A stretch of DNA of 41,632 bases. Source: Heterotrichella gracilis (lineage: Eukaryota > Sar > Xanthophyceae > Tribonematales > Xanthonemataceae). Within the stretch, counting starts at the first letter, position 1; each line of letters starts with the position of its first letter. The notes below the pieces were generated by a model. It searched no databases, was not told the DNA's origin, and worked only from the letters and a program-made list of their open reading frames with translations. The stretch spans positions 1-41,632 of the forward strand of contig JAULBX010026975.1 in NCBI GenBank assembly GCA_032358255.1. The letters run 5' to 3'. The position numbers were made by a program, and so were the translations under genes. This document shows, in pieces, positions 29,801-39,936 of this stretch.

Positions 29801-32800
29801 CTGCCTATCTGGATGTACAGCTGCAATTGCATGCTATAACATATGGTGATTTCCTTGGCAAACACCTGTTTAATTTCCTTCGTTCCGCCACAAGTTGGCA
29901 TATGCAATTAGCCCCTAGTGGCGAGCTAGTAAGTGCGCAGGTAATTAAGGGCCTGTAGCAAGGAGGTAGCACCGCTGGTTTCGCACCGTCAGCGCCGCCA
30001 ATGTGGCTGTCTTCCCCACACGCCCGGCAGCCACCTTGCCCAGGGTGGGGTCGCGAGTGCGCACCAGCCCAACCCGCGCATCGGCGGCGCCAGGCTCTGC
30101 CACTGCCAGCGGCTGTGGCTGAGGCGGTTGCATGGGTGGTGGGACCGCACCCGGGAGCATCCATGGGGTAGGCACACATGCATGTGCCACTTCGCAGGCC
30201 CACTTGGGCGCACCTGCATGGTAAACAAAACAATGATGAATAGGCCGCTGATGCCCTGTACAGCCATATATGCATGCATCCTCCAGCGGTGCGGTCCCCA
30301 AAACCCAATGAGAACAGAGTCCTCACAACCACCCAAACTTTGCAAGACCTGTACTAAAATCTAGGGTTAGGGTCTTGGACATATAAAATCCCAGGGATGT
30401 GCACCTGCCCAAGAGTCGTTGTCCAGCGCGTTGACAGCAATGCCCTGGTCGGCCAGAAGCACCGCAGCGCTCCAAAACCCGCGCGGGAGGCCGCCTGCAT
30501 GCCGCTCAACCACATGCCGCCCGCCCCCGACCTGGGACCGCCGGGGGCCGCCCCCGCTGCCTGGCATGTCGCCACCGCCCTGGCTGTCCCCGTTGGGATG
30601 GTTGTTGCAGCCATTGCCGTTGGGGTTGGGGTGGCTGGCATTGCCGTTTGCGCCTGCCCCGGTGCCGTTAGCAAGGCCATTGGCGCTGGGTTTGCAGGGG
30701 GCTGCAGTGGCGCGCTGCCTCACGGGTGGCTGCTGCTGCTGGAGTGTGGAGGTGGTGGTCCTGGGGTGGGGCCCCAGTGTGTTTTCGGTGGTCCTCGGCT
30801 GGGGCCTGGGCAGGATAGCTATGATACGAGGCAGTGCCTTGGGCGTATTTGCGGTGGTTCGCGGGTGGGGCTTTGAGGCTGTTGTGCGGCGCCGGGGCAT
30901 GTGCATGTTGGCGGTGGTTCTGGGATGCGCTCGGGGGGCAACCACTGTGGTTGCTGTCTGTGGGGTGGACTTCTTGACAGCAGGTTGTGGTGGGGCCGTG
31001 ATGGCTGCTGCTTGCCCCGTGGCCACTTTGTCTGTGATCCGCGGTTGCCCCTCGGTGGCGCACGGGGGCCGAGTGGAGGGGTGGGAGAGTGCGGTGTCTT
31101 CAGCTGCAGGGGACGTGGGCCACCTGTCCTCGCCTGACCCCTTCCTACCCAGCATGGTTCCAAGTTCGAGTGCTGGGTCCTCCTGGCCCTGGCAGAAGTC
31201 GTTGTGGAACATGGACACCTGCATGTAGGTACACGCATAATCATGGACCTGCGCATGCATTGTGATGCAAGTGTATGTACATCTGTAAGCCAGAATTATA
31301 ATGTGAATGGATGCCCCTTTCGTTTCTCGCATGCTGACGCTGCCCCCTCCCCCAGCACTGCGCATAATGAACCTCACGCCCTGCCACCATCATGTAGACC
31401 TTCTGCCCTCACGCCCCAGTCTGATTCCTCCACCTGGACACCCCTCTGGTGGCAGTTCAATGCAGGGATGTGCCCCCTTATGCATGCAGAAATGGACCGC
31501 CTTCCCCCAGAACAAGACATCATATTAGGTCATGTCATCACCTTATTACCCTTCCCAACATGCAGATCAAAGGCCCCCCCGTACGCTGACATTGCCCGAC
31601 CGACCCTACCATGGCACATTTTTGTCCATTTAAGTGCTATGATGGTGGCGCCTACACAACTGGACTTGTATCTTAACCCGTGTGCCTGCCCCACCTACAC
31701 TACCTGCTTCCTCACTACCCCCCGCCCACGCACCCAGTCCGACTCCTCCGGTTGCTCCTCCGAATGGTGCACCGAGCGCTCCTCCCCTTGGTGCTGCCCA
31801 GGGCTGTTCGCTGTCACGTGGTGCGTGGTGCTGGCCGCCTGGTCGCTGCCGCTCATCTCGTGCGGACACGAGCAAAGCACATCCCGGAGCTGGACCAATG
31901 AAAACAGTCGTTTAGGGTTTGAGATGTAGGGTTCTAGGTTTCACAGAATTCAGGGTTTAGGGCATCCATTGCAGGGCAAAGCCCGGGTGCTTGACCCCGC
32001 AAGCAACTGTTTAGGGGCCTAGAAGTGAACCACGCAGACCACCCTGCTGCCAAACCTCACGCAGCCCCTTACCCTAACTCGGCAACTAATACCCCTGTCC
32101 CCAAGCCGTCGCAGCTCACCATTCCCCAACTCTAACTCTAAACCCTACCCAGCCACTCACCCTGGCCCTACACCCTACGCAGCCCCTCACCCTGACCCTG
32201 CACCCTACGCAGCCCCTCACCCTGACCCTGCACCCTTGCGCAGCCTCTTACCCTGATTGTGTCAGCGGCACACCGCAGCACCAGCTCCGCCTTGCTGTGG
32301 GTGGGGGTGAGGACCACATAGCCGCCCACCTGCAGCCGAGCGGCAGCCACCACCTGTGGCCAGGCCTCCAGCATCAGGGCTTTGCCGGTGGGGGCACGCG
32401 ACACCGCCTGGAGCGGGTACCTGGACCGCCCGTGCACCACGCTGGTGACCTGGGTGCCAATCACCTCCAGCAGCTTGCCTGCAACACAGGCTGGCCAGTC
32501 ACAAGCAGCTCGTGGAGGTGGGTGAGACAAGACTATATTGCTTGTTTGGAGTACTAAGGTTATAATCACAAGTCAAGGGGATTTGGTCTCCCAAGGAGCA
32601 GCCCACGCTTTAAAACATAGAAAGAGGTTGTGGTCAACTTGTTTCTTAAAGTATTGAGGAGGGAATGAGCGGGGTATGAGGCACACGTGCGTACCGTGGA
32701 GGAAGAGCTTTGAGCGCTTGACATCCTTGGTGTCCAGGCACCTCACCCAGCTGTCGTCGGGTGCCTGCTGCCAGTAGGTCTTGTGGTTGTCGTAGCTGAA

Positions 32801-33208
32801 GGCCCTGCCAGCTGCGCGGCTGTCGTGGGCCTGAAGGTGGTGCACACACCACAACGGCTTAGAACTAGGCCCTAAACCCTAACCACGGCTGCCGTGCCCG
32901 TGAATGACTATGTGCACACTGTATGGGGTAAGGGTCAAACCTTGAAGCTTCTGCAGCCTGTGAAGGTTGTGGACACAGCGCACTGGCTGTGAAGCCAGCC
33001 AGGTGGAGAGCCAAGCCAAGCCAGTAGCAGTGCAGGGCAGGACAGGGGTAGGACAGGCAACACATTTTGGTGGGGACTGTACCTGTTGCCCAGGCTGCTG
33101 AGGTGGGGTCGCCACCCCTGCCACCTTGTGCGGCTGCTTGGTAGCAGATGCCAGCTGGGTGTGAGGGCCAGGGCTGGCCCTCCAGTCCACCTGACCAGCG
33201 TCAGCCAT
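23864..33208 (-). CDS. Large B3-like DNA-binding, low-complexity nuclear protein
   Basis: Sixteen exons join in phase to 1775 residues: 33208-33083, 32830-32695, 32478-32252, 31889-31734, 31218-30405, 30213-29987, 29733-28884, 28622-28480, 28295-28059, 27831-27220, 26996-26745, 26539-26366, 26106-25990, 25769-25577, 25260-24569 and 24235-23864. Residues ~65-158 resemble a plant B3 domain: SWVRCLDTKDVKRSKLFLHG, then EAWPQVVAAARLQVGGYVVL and ELVLRC, matching the B3 GW..F...L..GD pattern. Basic clusters KGKRRRGKR and KVKKRRLKKLKS look like nuclear localisation signals. RPWVTEEEDVMGWM (~870) resembles the start of a SANT helix. The C-terminal 400 residues are Gln/Pro/Met-rich, as in activation domains, around a helical stretch FLEEIVQDIIQND. 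I infer a transcription regulator. An in-frame ATG at 33247 could add 13 residues. Two genes rather than one cannot be excluded, but no internal start or stop is forced. Confidence 0.68.
26185..26232. repeat. 14-bp tandem repeat (GGCAAGTGGCAAGC type) in a B3-gene intron
   Basis: Slightly more than three copies of the unit TGGCAAGCGGCAAG follow one another without mismatch in the intron between exons ending at 26366 and starting at 26106. It is a simple minisatellite with no exon similarity seen. Confidence 0.9.
30745..30935 (-). repeat. In-frame coding repeat, P-x-PRTT motifs
   Basis: Within the fifth exon of the B3-like gene the protein repeats a degenerate unit of 12-17 residues with core HPRTTAN, seen as AHPRTTAN, PHPRTTAN, PQPRTTEN and PHPRTTTS plus weaker versions. 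The DNA shows a matching repeated GCGGTGGT...TGGGGC pattern on the plus strand. Positively charged, Thr/Pro-rich repeats suggest a disordered linker. Confidence 0.8.
32148..32250 (-). repeat. Tandem donor-like repeats after B3-gene exon 3
   Basis: Directly after the exon ending at 32252, the minus strand repeats CAGGGTGAGGGGCTGCGTAG three times with small changes. The first unit fuses with the real donor region (AGGGTAAGAGGCTGCGCAAG). Each unit carries a plausible GTGAGG or GTGAGT donor. The array then fades into TTTAGGG-like sequence. Confidence 0.85.
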
Positions 33209-35333
33209 TGCGTCACCCAGCCACGATCCAGCTGTGCAGCCGTGCAAAACGCTCGTGGGATGTGATCATGCCCCTCAACCTGAAGCCAGTGTGCTAGGTG
33301 AAGTTAGATATGCGGGCGTCACAAGGTTTGGAGGTCACTTGGAGACCAGGCAGAAGGGAGCAAATTCAAGGTTGCTCTGTACTACCTGTGCACTACCTCT
33401 GCCGATGATCACCAGTAAACAAACAAGAGGCAACTGCGACAGCGTTTGGGGCGATGGATCAAGTTGAGGCGAAAGCCGGCAAGTGGTTCGCTGCCCGACA
33501 TTAATAAACAGCTAGTTTGCTACTCGTGAGCGAAATGCATTCATATGACGCAACATATAAGTCCAACCCCGCATCCGAACGGTGGAATAGTTTATATAGC
33601 AGCAGCCAACAAGCTGCGATAGATAAGACAACAAGTTGAAAGCAGCGCAGACTATTTTGGAGTTGAAATTTGTGTTGGTCAAGTGCACCATGCCTCCTAA
33701 CACCGCCAAGTCAGTAGGGCAGTACGGTACCCTCAAAAACGTATTCCACCGACTACACACTTCACAGCAACGGTGGACGAGGTTCAATGGTTTGAGAGTT
33801 CCGTTGAGCAACCCACACCTGTGCAACCTGACACCATGGTGCGCAATCACTGCAATCAAAAGGTATCGGAAACCCTGCGCACGTGATCAATCGGTTGATG
33901 GGCTCTATGCAAAGCTACCGTAGAACAGCAAGCAGCCTTTGAACAAAGGACCTACCCAAAAGAGGATATCAGCCACGGAGATATCCTCCACTATGTCACT
34001 GCCATTCAAATTCCACCCACCACGTTCCTAGTAGGAACTTCCTACCCAGCGCTAGTTCCCTCGCCCCACTCCCGGAGCTCAATGCTCGCTCAAACGCACC
34101 AGTAAAGTGCAGCTAGTGGGCGATCAGCTGCTTTCATAACCAATAAGAAGGCAGGTCAACTATAACCTGAGATAGCGTCTAGGCAAAGGGCATTGCACCA
34201 CTAGGAAAACAACATTTGAGCCCGCTAGGCAAAAGCAACCACGACACTGTGCACTGGGTCCCCACGAACGCATCAGGCGGCCAACGGAGTAGGGTTGGAG
34301 AACTCAGGGAAGTGCCTGAGCATGCAGGGGTATGCAAGGCCCACCTTTGCCAGAATTCCCTCCCAAGGTCAAGCTGAGAACCCTCTGCTGTACCGCTTGT
34401 TCCCGTGGGGCCAGCCTCAGAAAATAGAAAAGTGGGCAGGAGGACACACGTTTGAGAGCAAGGACCTGTCTCTGTCAATCGCAGGCCCTCTAAACGCGAG
34501 GATAAAAGGACTGCAGCACTTCACAGTGGCTGCTTAAGCAATTGCAATATGCGGCGTTGGGAGCAGTGGACAGGTGGCGTAGGTATTGCGACGGAGGGCC
34601 GGTAACAGGCCGATGATCACAGCAAACCGCGATCTTCCCCAGCAGTAAAGGATCTATTCCATATAGCCTCCATACCCACTGAAGTACTGGGCAGCAGGGA
34701 CAAGCTTACCACTTCGACTAGCGGATGATCCCCATGATGTATGTAGCGTACCCTGTGGCGGGTGTGGGGCGTTTTACCCCTTGGACCGCAAACCCTAGCA
34801 AAAAGCCAGGCAAAAAAGCCCAGGCGCTGAAACAGTGAAAGGAAACCCCGTTGCATGACCATGGTGGTTTCCCCCAGCGCTGGACCTGGCCTTGCATCCC
34901 TGGACCCCATCCAATCACTAAAAACGCTCACAGGAATAAGAATAATGGATGTAGAACAGAGTACTCACAGATGGGCTCGCTAGCTAGCAACCCGCTGGGT
35001 CTACAATACCCAAGGTTTGGCATTTGTGAGACATAGTTTACCTCACAATCCCTCATTAGTAAGGATGTTGAAGGGGTCTGCTCTTGAAGGTACCAGCCAG
35101 TGTTTTCAATGAGAGCAACTACAAGCTTTCCAATGCCAGGGCGCTGCCAAGCTGGGGCATGCCGCTTGCCAATCCCAAAATATACTTTCTCAGATCCAGT
35201 GATACAAAAATATGGACCAGGCTGTGTATCAGAGCCGCACAATGTTTTTAGGGAGCAAACCCAGAGGACCTTCCCCAGGGACTTGCCTTAGGAATGTACA
35301 ATCCCACTGCAATCCCCTTGTTGATTGACCCCC
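33209..35333. other. 2.1-kb region without an assigned gene
   Basis: It should hold the promoter of the B3-like gene and the 3' UTR of the CCR4-like gene, but it is longer than other gaps. Several modest open frames exist, for example 33636-33923 (+), 34295-34537 (+), 34617-34931 (-) and 34928-35242 (-). The last has a good GTGAGT donor near 34967. None shows a family I recognise. A degenerate mobile element or an orphan gene is possible; I cannot support either. Confidence 0.4.
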
Positions 35334-38300
35334 TCACGCTGCCAATTCGACCTTGAACCCCACTGCCAGGTGGTCCGAAGGCCACAGTGCATTGGGTGCA
35401 GCGTCAAACTCCACCGCCTGAGGCTCCTGCTCGCGCCCATCCCACGAGTAGGGCAGCTCCAAGCTGTGGGTGACGCCCCAGGCCCCCTTGCTCACCCACA
35501 CGTAGTCCAGGCACCCGGCAAACCCGGCAGTCTTGGTGGTGAGGGGGGGCTCCACACCATGCACAGCCAGTGAGGCGCTAACGAGGTCAAGGCCAGCGTT
35601 AGAAAAGACTGTCTGCAAGGGTATTGGGGTTTTGTCAGGTCCACATGCCACACAGGATATGGAGCTGTGCATGTTCACGTGGGTAGCAGGCCCAGGGATA
35701 CACCATTTTTTGTCCCACACACTCTGGCAACCCAGCATTCTAATGGTGAGGGGTGGCTCCACCCCCATGCACAGCGAGGGAGGCGCTAACCAAGTCAAGC
35801 TTAGCGCTGGAAAGACCGCCTACAGGGGCATTATGTATAAGGTTTTTGTTAGGTAATAGGGCTAACAACATTCGACTAGGGTATTAGGGTATTTTAATCG
35901 GCAGGCCCGGGCCAGGGAATGTACGCCGAGATGCATGTGACCTTTGTAACATGCAAAGCACTCACAGACGCTTGTCCTGTGCTCCAGCACCACGTATGCA
36001 CGCAGATGTCCCACGTGCACCAGGCTCATTAGGGGTTTCATTAGGGTTTAGGAATAGGGTAGCGTTGACCTGTAATCCATACATCTCAGGTGCTGGGATC
36101 CGCACAGCTCCCATCCAGCCCCATCTGCAACCCCCAACCCTCACCCCAACAGCCACCTCACCTCCTCCTCCTCCTGCCTGCGCCGGTAGGGGTGGTCGTG
36201 GTGGCTGGGCCCAACCTGCTCCCCCGCCATCAACCCATACACGCCAGACTCCAGCGGGCACCCGGGCGCAACCTGCACATGCCCGGGTAAAATGTAAATA
36301 CGGTACTAACACAGGGAAATGCTGGAAAATCAGGATTAATGTGCCCCCCACCTGATCAAATGGGTCGGTCCTGTACTTGCGCCACAGGCTGTTGAAGTCA
36401 CCGCCACACAGCACAGGGGCCTGCGGGTGACCAGCCGCGTGAGACAAGAATCAAAGGCTTTAGGGTCTTGAGACTATGGTTCAGGGTTCAGGGTTCAGCA
36501 TCTGCAGGTGGTCAGCCTCGCGAGAAAATGTACCAGAACATTAGGGTGTAGGGTGTAGGGTGTAGGGTTCAGCACCTGCGGGTGGCCGGCCTCCCGCCTG
36601 AATCTGTCCATCTCCCCGCACAGCACGTGTGCCTGCGCCAGCTTGACGTCTGGCCAGCGGGGATCCCAGAACAGATGCACACTGGCTGCCAGAAACACTG
36701 CCTGGGTGGAGGTGTCCTGCGGCAACATGATTGCACCTCACCCCCACTGACACATATGGGGAGAATTAGGGTGCAGGGTAAGTGGACTGGGCTGGATACC
36801 TTGGCGCATATTGGCACTATGAAATTTCTGGTCGTGCCTAAAGCAGCAGAGCTAGTCATTACAAACTACTCAATTGGTCCGGCTTGACGTCTGCCAGCGG
36901 GGATCCCAGAACAGTGCACGCTGGCCGGCCTGGGTAGAGGTGTCCTGCGGAAAAATGATTGCACCTCACCCCCACTGACACAAATGGGGAGAATTAGGGT
37001 GCAGGTCAAGTGGACTGGGATGGAGTGGATACCTGCTGCACATCGGCGCTACAAGATAACCGGTCCAGCCTCTCCCTCCCTTGCTCCCATCATGCCCCGC
37101 AGCCACACGTGCACAGGCTACTGGTGCCAAATTTTAGTGTAGAAACATAGGGTATAGGGTTTACCACCCCGCACCTGCAGCATGGCCAGCACCGCCCCAT
37201 CCTGCCTCTCTTTCACTCGCTCCCACCAGGGCCCGCTGCCACACAGGTTGCTGGCGCCAAATCTGCACATGAGCAGTGCATGAGCTCGCGCCCCAAGGCA
37301 TGTCTCATATGCCATGCATCAGCTGCCCGCACATGCACTTAGACAACGGGCATGATGCAGCGCATGAAAACTGTAACCCTAGTGTTTCCTCTCAAAGATG
37401 GGGACATACATGTATACGGTATGTCTACCCTATATGTACCTACATTAAAGGTGCCACCCCATTTCTGGGCCGCCACGACACACGCCCCAAGCGTGCCAGC
37501 CGCGCACGATGGTTCACACAATCATTGTGCCAATGTCCCCGGTAGAGAATGTACACAACTTCTCATCCCCTACACCCCTTGCCACGTGTGCCATGCACGC
37601 GTGATGGCTGAGCCCCGGCAAAGCAGCTGCCGCGAAATTCGCTCCCCACTCCCATCCCCACCTAAATGTCTTTGATGCCAGCAGGCGCAGGCGTGACTCC
37701 CTGAATGCCAGCGCGGGCCCCTCGGGGGGGCCCGGCACCGTGTCGGTGGGCAGCACTGCGCGCGGGTGGAACAGGCAGCGGTAGCCTTTCTCACGCAGCT
37801 GGGGTGCAAGGTGGTGCTCAAGCTCGTGGCCCTCAACCTGGGGGATGGAAGGGTGCCCGTGGCAAGAAATGCGAGGAATTTATAACACATGAGGGGGTCC
37901 CGGTCATGAGCATGTACAGTTCTGTCTACTGCCCTTCCTGGCCCAGTGCATGCCAATTAATAAGGCTGGATAGCTGCCCACATGCCCTTGCAATCCAGGC
38001 AGATTTGCCCAATGCCACACACCCATCACCCCCAACCATTCACCTTCTGCAGGCATAACCCCACCCCACCCCATGCACCCTCCACCACCCCCACCCATGC
38101 ACCAACCCATCCCATCCACCTCCTGCAGGCATATCCAACACCCCCCACGCACTCGCCCACCACCCCCGCCCACCCACCTCCTGCAGGCATACCCCCATTC
38201 CTAACCGGTACACCCCACACCACCCACCCATGCACCACCACCCCACCCACCCACCTCCTGCAGGCATATGATGTCAGGGCCATAGTCCTCAAGCTCCTGC

Positions 38301-38812
38301 AGCACCCGAGCCCTCCGCCCGGGCCACTCCAGGAGGGGTGGGGGGCAGTAGCTGTGCATGCTGGGGAGGGGCGGTGAGAGGGGGTTAAGAGGAAGGGGCA
38401 AGGGGGCCATGTTATAGCACCGGGGGCATGGGGAGTGACAGCGCTGGCCAGGAACCACCAGGGGGAGGGTTGTATGATAAGGGGTTCAGCTTAGGTGCGG
38501 CACAATGTAATGGTGGTTTTAGGCGCCAGAACAGGGTGATTGTGGGCAGTGTGCACTTGTTACATGTAAAGGACCCTGTGGTGCATTTCATAGGATTTTG
38601 TGGCTCAGGATACAATAAGGGCACAGGCGTGTGTGTGCAGCCGAAATGTTTTGAGTGTTAAGGCTAAGTACGTAGCTGGAGTGGAGGTGGCGGGGTACTC
38701 ACTCGCCAAAGGTTGCATACTTGTTGGCCAGGATGTTGTAGGTGACTATGGTAAGCGGTGCGCTGGCGGAGGGTGGGCAGGGCACAGCCACAAACTCCCG
38801 CAGCTGCGCCAT
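35334..38812 (-). CDS. CCR4/Angel-type exo/endonuclease/phosphatase (deadenylase family)
   Basis: Eight exons join in phase to 359 residues: 38812-38703, 38360-38255, 37837-37662, 37262-37175, 36716-36576, 36420-36352, 36272-36162 and 35612-35334. The family (CCR4, Angel, nocturnin, PDE12) removes poly(A) or cleaves 2',5' or NADP phosphates with Mg2+. The order of motifs is complete: TIVTYNILANKYAT near residue 20, MHSYCPPPLLEWPGRR, ICLQE (catalytic Glu72), VLCGGDFNSLW (Asp215, Asn217), GCLDYVW (Asp303) and WPSDHLAVGF (Asp347, His348). No leucine-rich repeats are encoded, so it is not the canonical CCR4 of the NOT complex; it is closest in pattern to Angel or plant CCR4-like proteins. An in-frame ATG at 38902 would add 30 residues. 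Introns 2, 4, 5 and 7 contain several exon-edge echoes. Confidence 0.9.
35720..35850 (-). repeat. Exon-edge echo: decayed copy of the last CCR4-like exon start
   Basis: On the minus strand about 110 bases repeat the beginning of the final exon, from GTCTTTCCAGCGCT (real: GTCTTTTCTAACGCT) through GCTGTGCATGG and GTGGAGCC to CCCCTCACCA. The copy is frameshifted by one deletion early on. It lies about 200 bases upstream in the same intron. TATGTATAAGGTTTTTGTTAGG nearby is TTTAGGG-like. Confidence 0.9.
36485..36520 (-). repeat. Exon-edge echo: end of CCR4-like exon 5
   Basis: GGGTTCAGCATCTGCAGGTG followed by GTCAGCCTCGCGAG on the plus strand matches GGGTTCAGCACCTGCGGGTG then GCCGGCCTCCCGCC at the real exon end (36566-36599). 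On the coding strand it includes the CAG/GTGCTGAA donor in altered form. It lies about 80 bases downstream of the exon. Confidence 0.8.
36883..37030 (-). repeat. Recent ~150-bp duplicate of CCR4-like exon 5 start plus acceptor and intron
   Basis: This block is about 85-90% identical to 36642-36790. It covers the first half of exon 5, its acceptor and ~80 bases of upstream intron, including the identical run TGATTGCACCTCACCCCCAC. Copies start 241 bases apart. The copy has lost about 15 coding bases and its acceptor region reads TTTTTCCGCAG, still functional-looking. Confidence 0.95.
37069..37133 (-). repeat. Exon-edge echo: copy of CCR4-like exon 4 start
   Basis: CTCTCCCTCCCTTGCTCCCA through GCTACTGGTGCCAAATTTTA resembles the real exon 4 region 37205-37264 (CTCTCTTTCACTCGCTCCCA through GTTGCTGGCGCCAAATCTGC). 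About 75% of positions agree. It is downstream of the exon on the coding strand. Confidence 0.85.
38040..38215 (-). repeat. Three tandem echoes of CCR4-like exon 2 end with donor
   Basis: The real exon 2 end reads ATATGCCTGCAGGAG followed by GTGGGTGG on the minus strand. ATGCCTGCAG recurs at about 38047, 38123 and 38181 (plus-strand start), 76, 58 and 77 bases apart counting the real one at 38258. Each is followed by GAGGTGG or a one-base variant, so each keeps a donor. The spacers are CCCACC-rich. Confidence 0.93.
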
Positions 38813-39936
38813 AGCTGGTCTGCTGTGCTGCGGTGGAAGGGGTGACAGGGCTGGGCAGAGGGCTCCAGGAGGTATTTTCTGGCAGTGCTGGATGTTAAGC
38901 ACCCCAAGCCCTAGCGAAGGTCACTCCACCTCGACCCCGCCACTCCGGGCAGATCAGACTGGGAGCTCACAAGGGCCTTCTTACCAGACCCCTAGTATCG
39001 GTACCAGTACACTCACTGGCACCTTGATCCGCCGCTTATTCAGTTCCAACTGGATAAGTGGAGCGAGGGCACGTGGTACCAGGGCAGCCCACCTCGGTAC
39101 AATAGGACGAGTGGGGTTGTTGGATGTGTGAGTAGGGGTGTGTGCTACCTTGTGTATTGTAGAGGCTACCGCACGGTTCAACCTCGGCAATGTCGTCAAC
39201 CTCGCCGTTTCCTATGGCATAGGAATACAGACATTGTAGACCCCAGACTGCACAAGACATTGCATGCATTATTCCGACAAGCCGTGGCACGACACGTGGA
39301 TTGCATCTTTCTATGCGCACGCCCGTATGCATGCAACATACCTGGCTTTAAAGCGCATTTTTTACTGCAGGCGCATAAGCTCTCTTCTTACATTTGATGA
39401 CACCCCTGCGCTCATCCAACAGCCATGGGGTTTTGATGCACGTGGTGTGGTGTGGGTTCCTATGCATGCATGCATCTGCCCTCGTCGAGTGAGCTGCCTG
39501 CATGGCCCCTGTGCTGTGCAGCGGTGACTTAACAGCCTGTGGCGCAAGTACAGGAGCGACCCAATTTCACCAGTGGGGACCAGTGGTGTTGCATTTCAGG
39601 TGGTACTTAGATGGATCCAATAATCTAATCAGGACGACAGCTGGTTCACACGTGTCCTCCTGTGGAAGGTGGCGCAGGATATGTTTCGACCCAGGCGCAG
39701 CAATTGTTTCAGCCAAACTCACTACTTTGGACAAAAAAATACCTTGCATCCAAGTTGCTCAAAGCCGCAGCCATGTGGTTGCACCTCAGCATGCATTGGA
39801 CCCCATACTTTTGGGTGCGCAACATACCATCCACAGTTCTACCATCAAGTCACCAGGTTAACAATGCTACAATCATTAGCTGCCATCAAACCGGCATATA
39901 TCCCCCGCCCCAAGTTTCACACCCATGCAAACATGA
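38813..39936. other. Intergenic: CCR4-like promoter and 3' UTR of the next gene
   Basis: Both neighbours are on the minus strand. The stretch contains RY-like TATGCATGCA near 39329 and ATGCATGCATGCATC near 39462, and a minus-strand TGTAA at 39392-39388 that could end the upstream gene's transcript. No coding segment with support was found. Confidence 0.45.

Noticed and set aside
28885..29958. 357-codon plus-strand open frame
   Set aside because: Antisense of a single B3-gene exon; Leu/Arg/Gly-rich low complexity without family features.
33636..33923. 95-codon plus-strand frame
   Set aside because: No family similarity and no supporting splice or regulatory signals; kept only as part of the unassigned region.
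34295..34537. Plus-strand frame with GPX-like wording (PLLYRLFPWG)
   Set aside because: Resemblance to the GPX PLYRFM segment is only a few residues, with no other GPX motif or splice context nearby.
38040..38360. CRISPR-like array of CTGCAGGCAT repeats
   Set aside because: Eukaryotic nuclear DNA, uneven 58-77-base spacing, CCCACC-rich spacers, and the repeat is plainly the exon 2 end of the CCR4-like gene.
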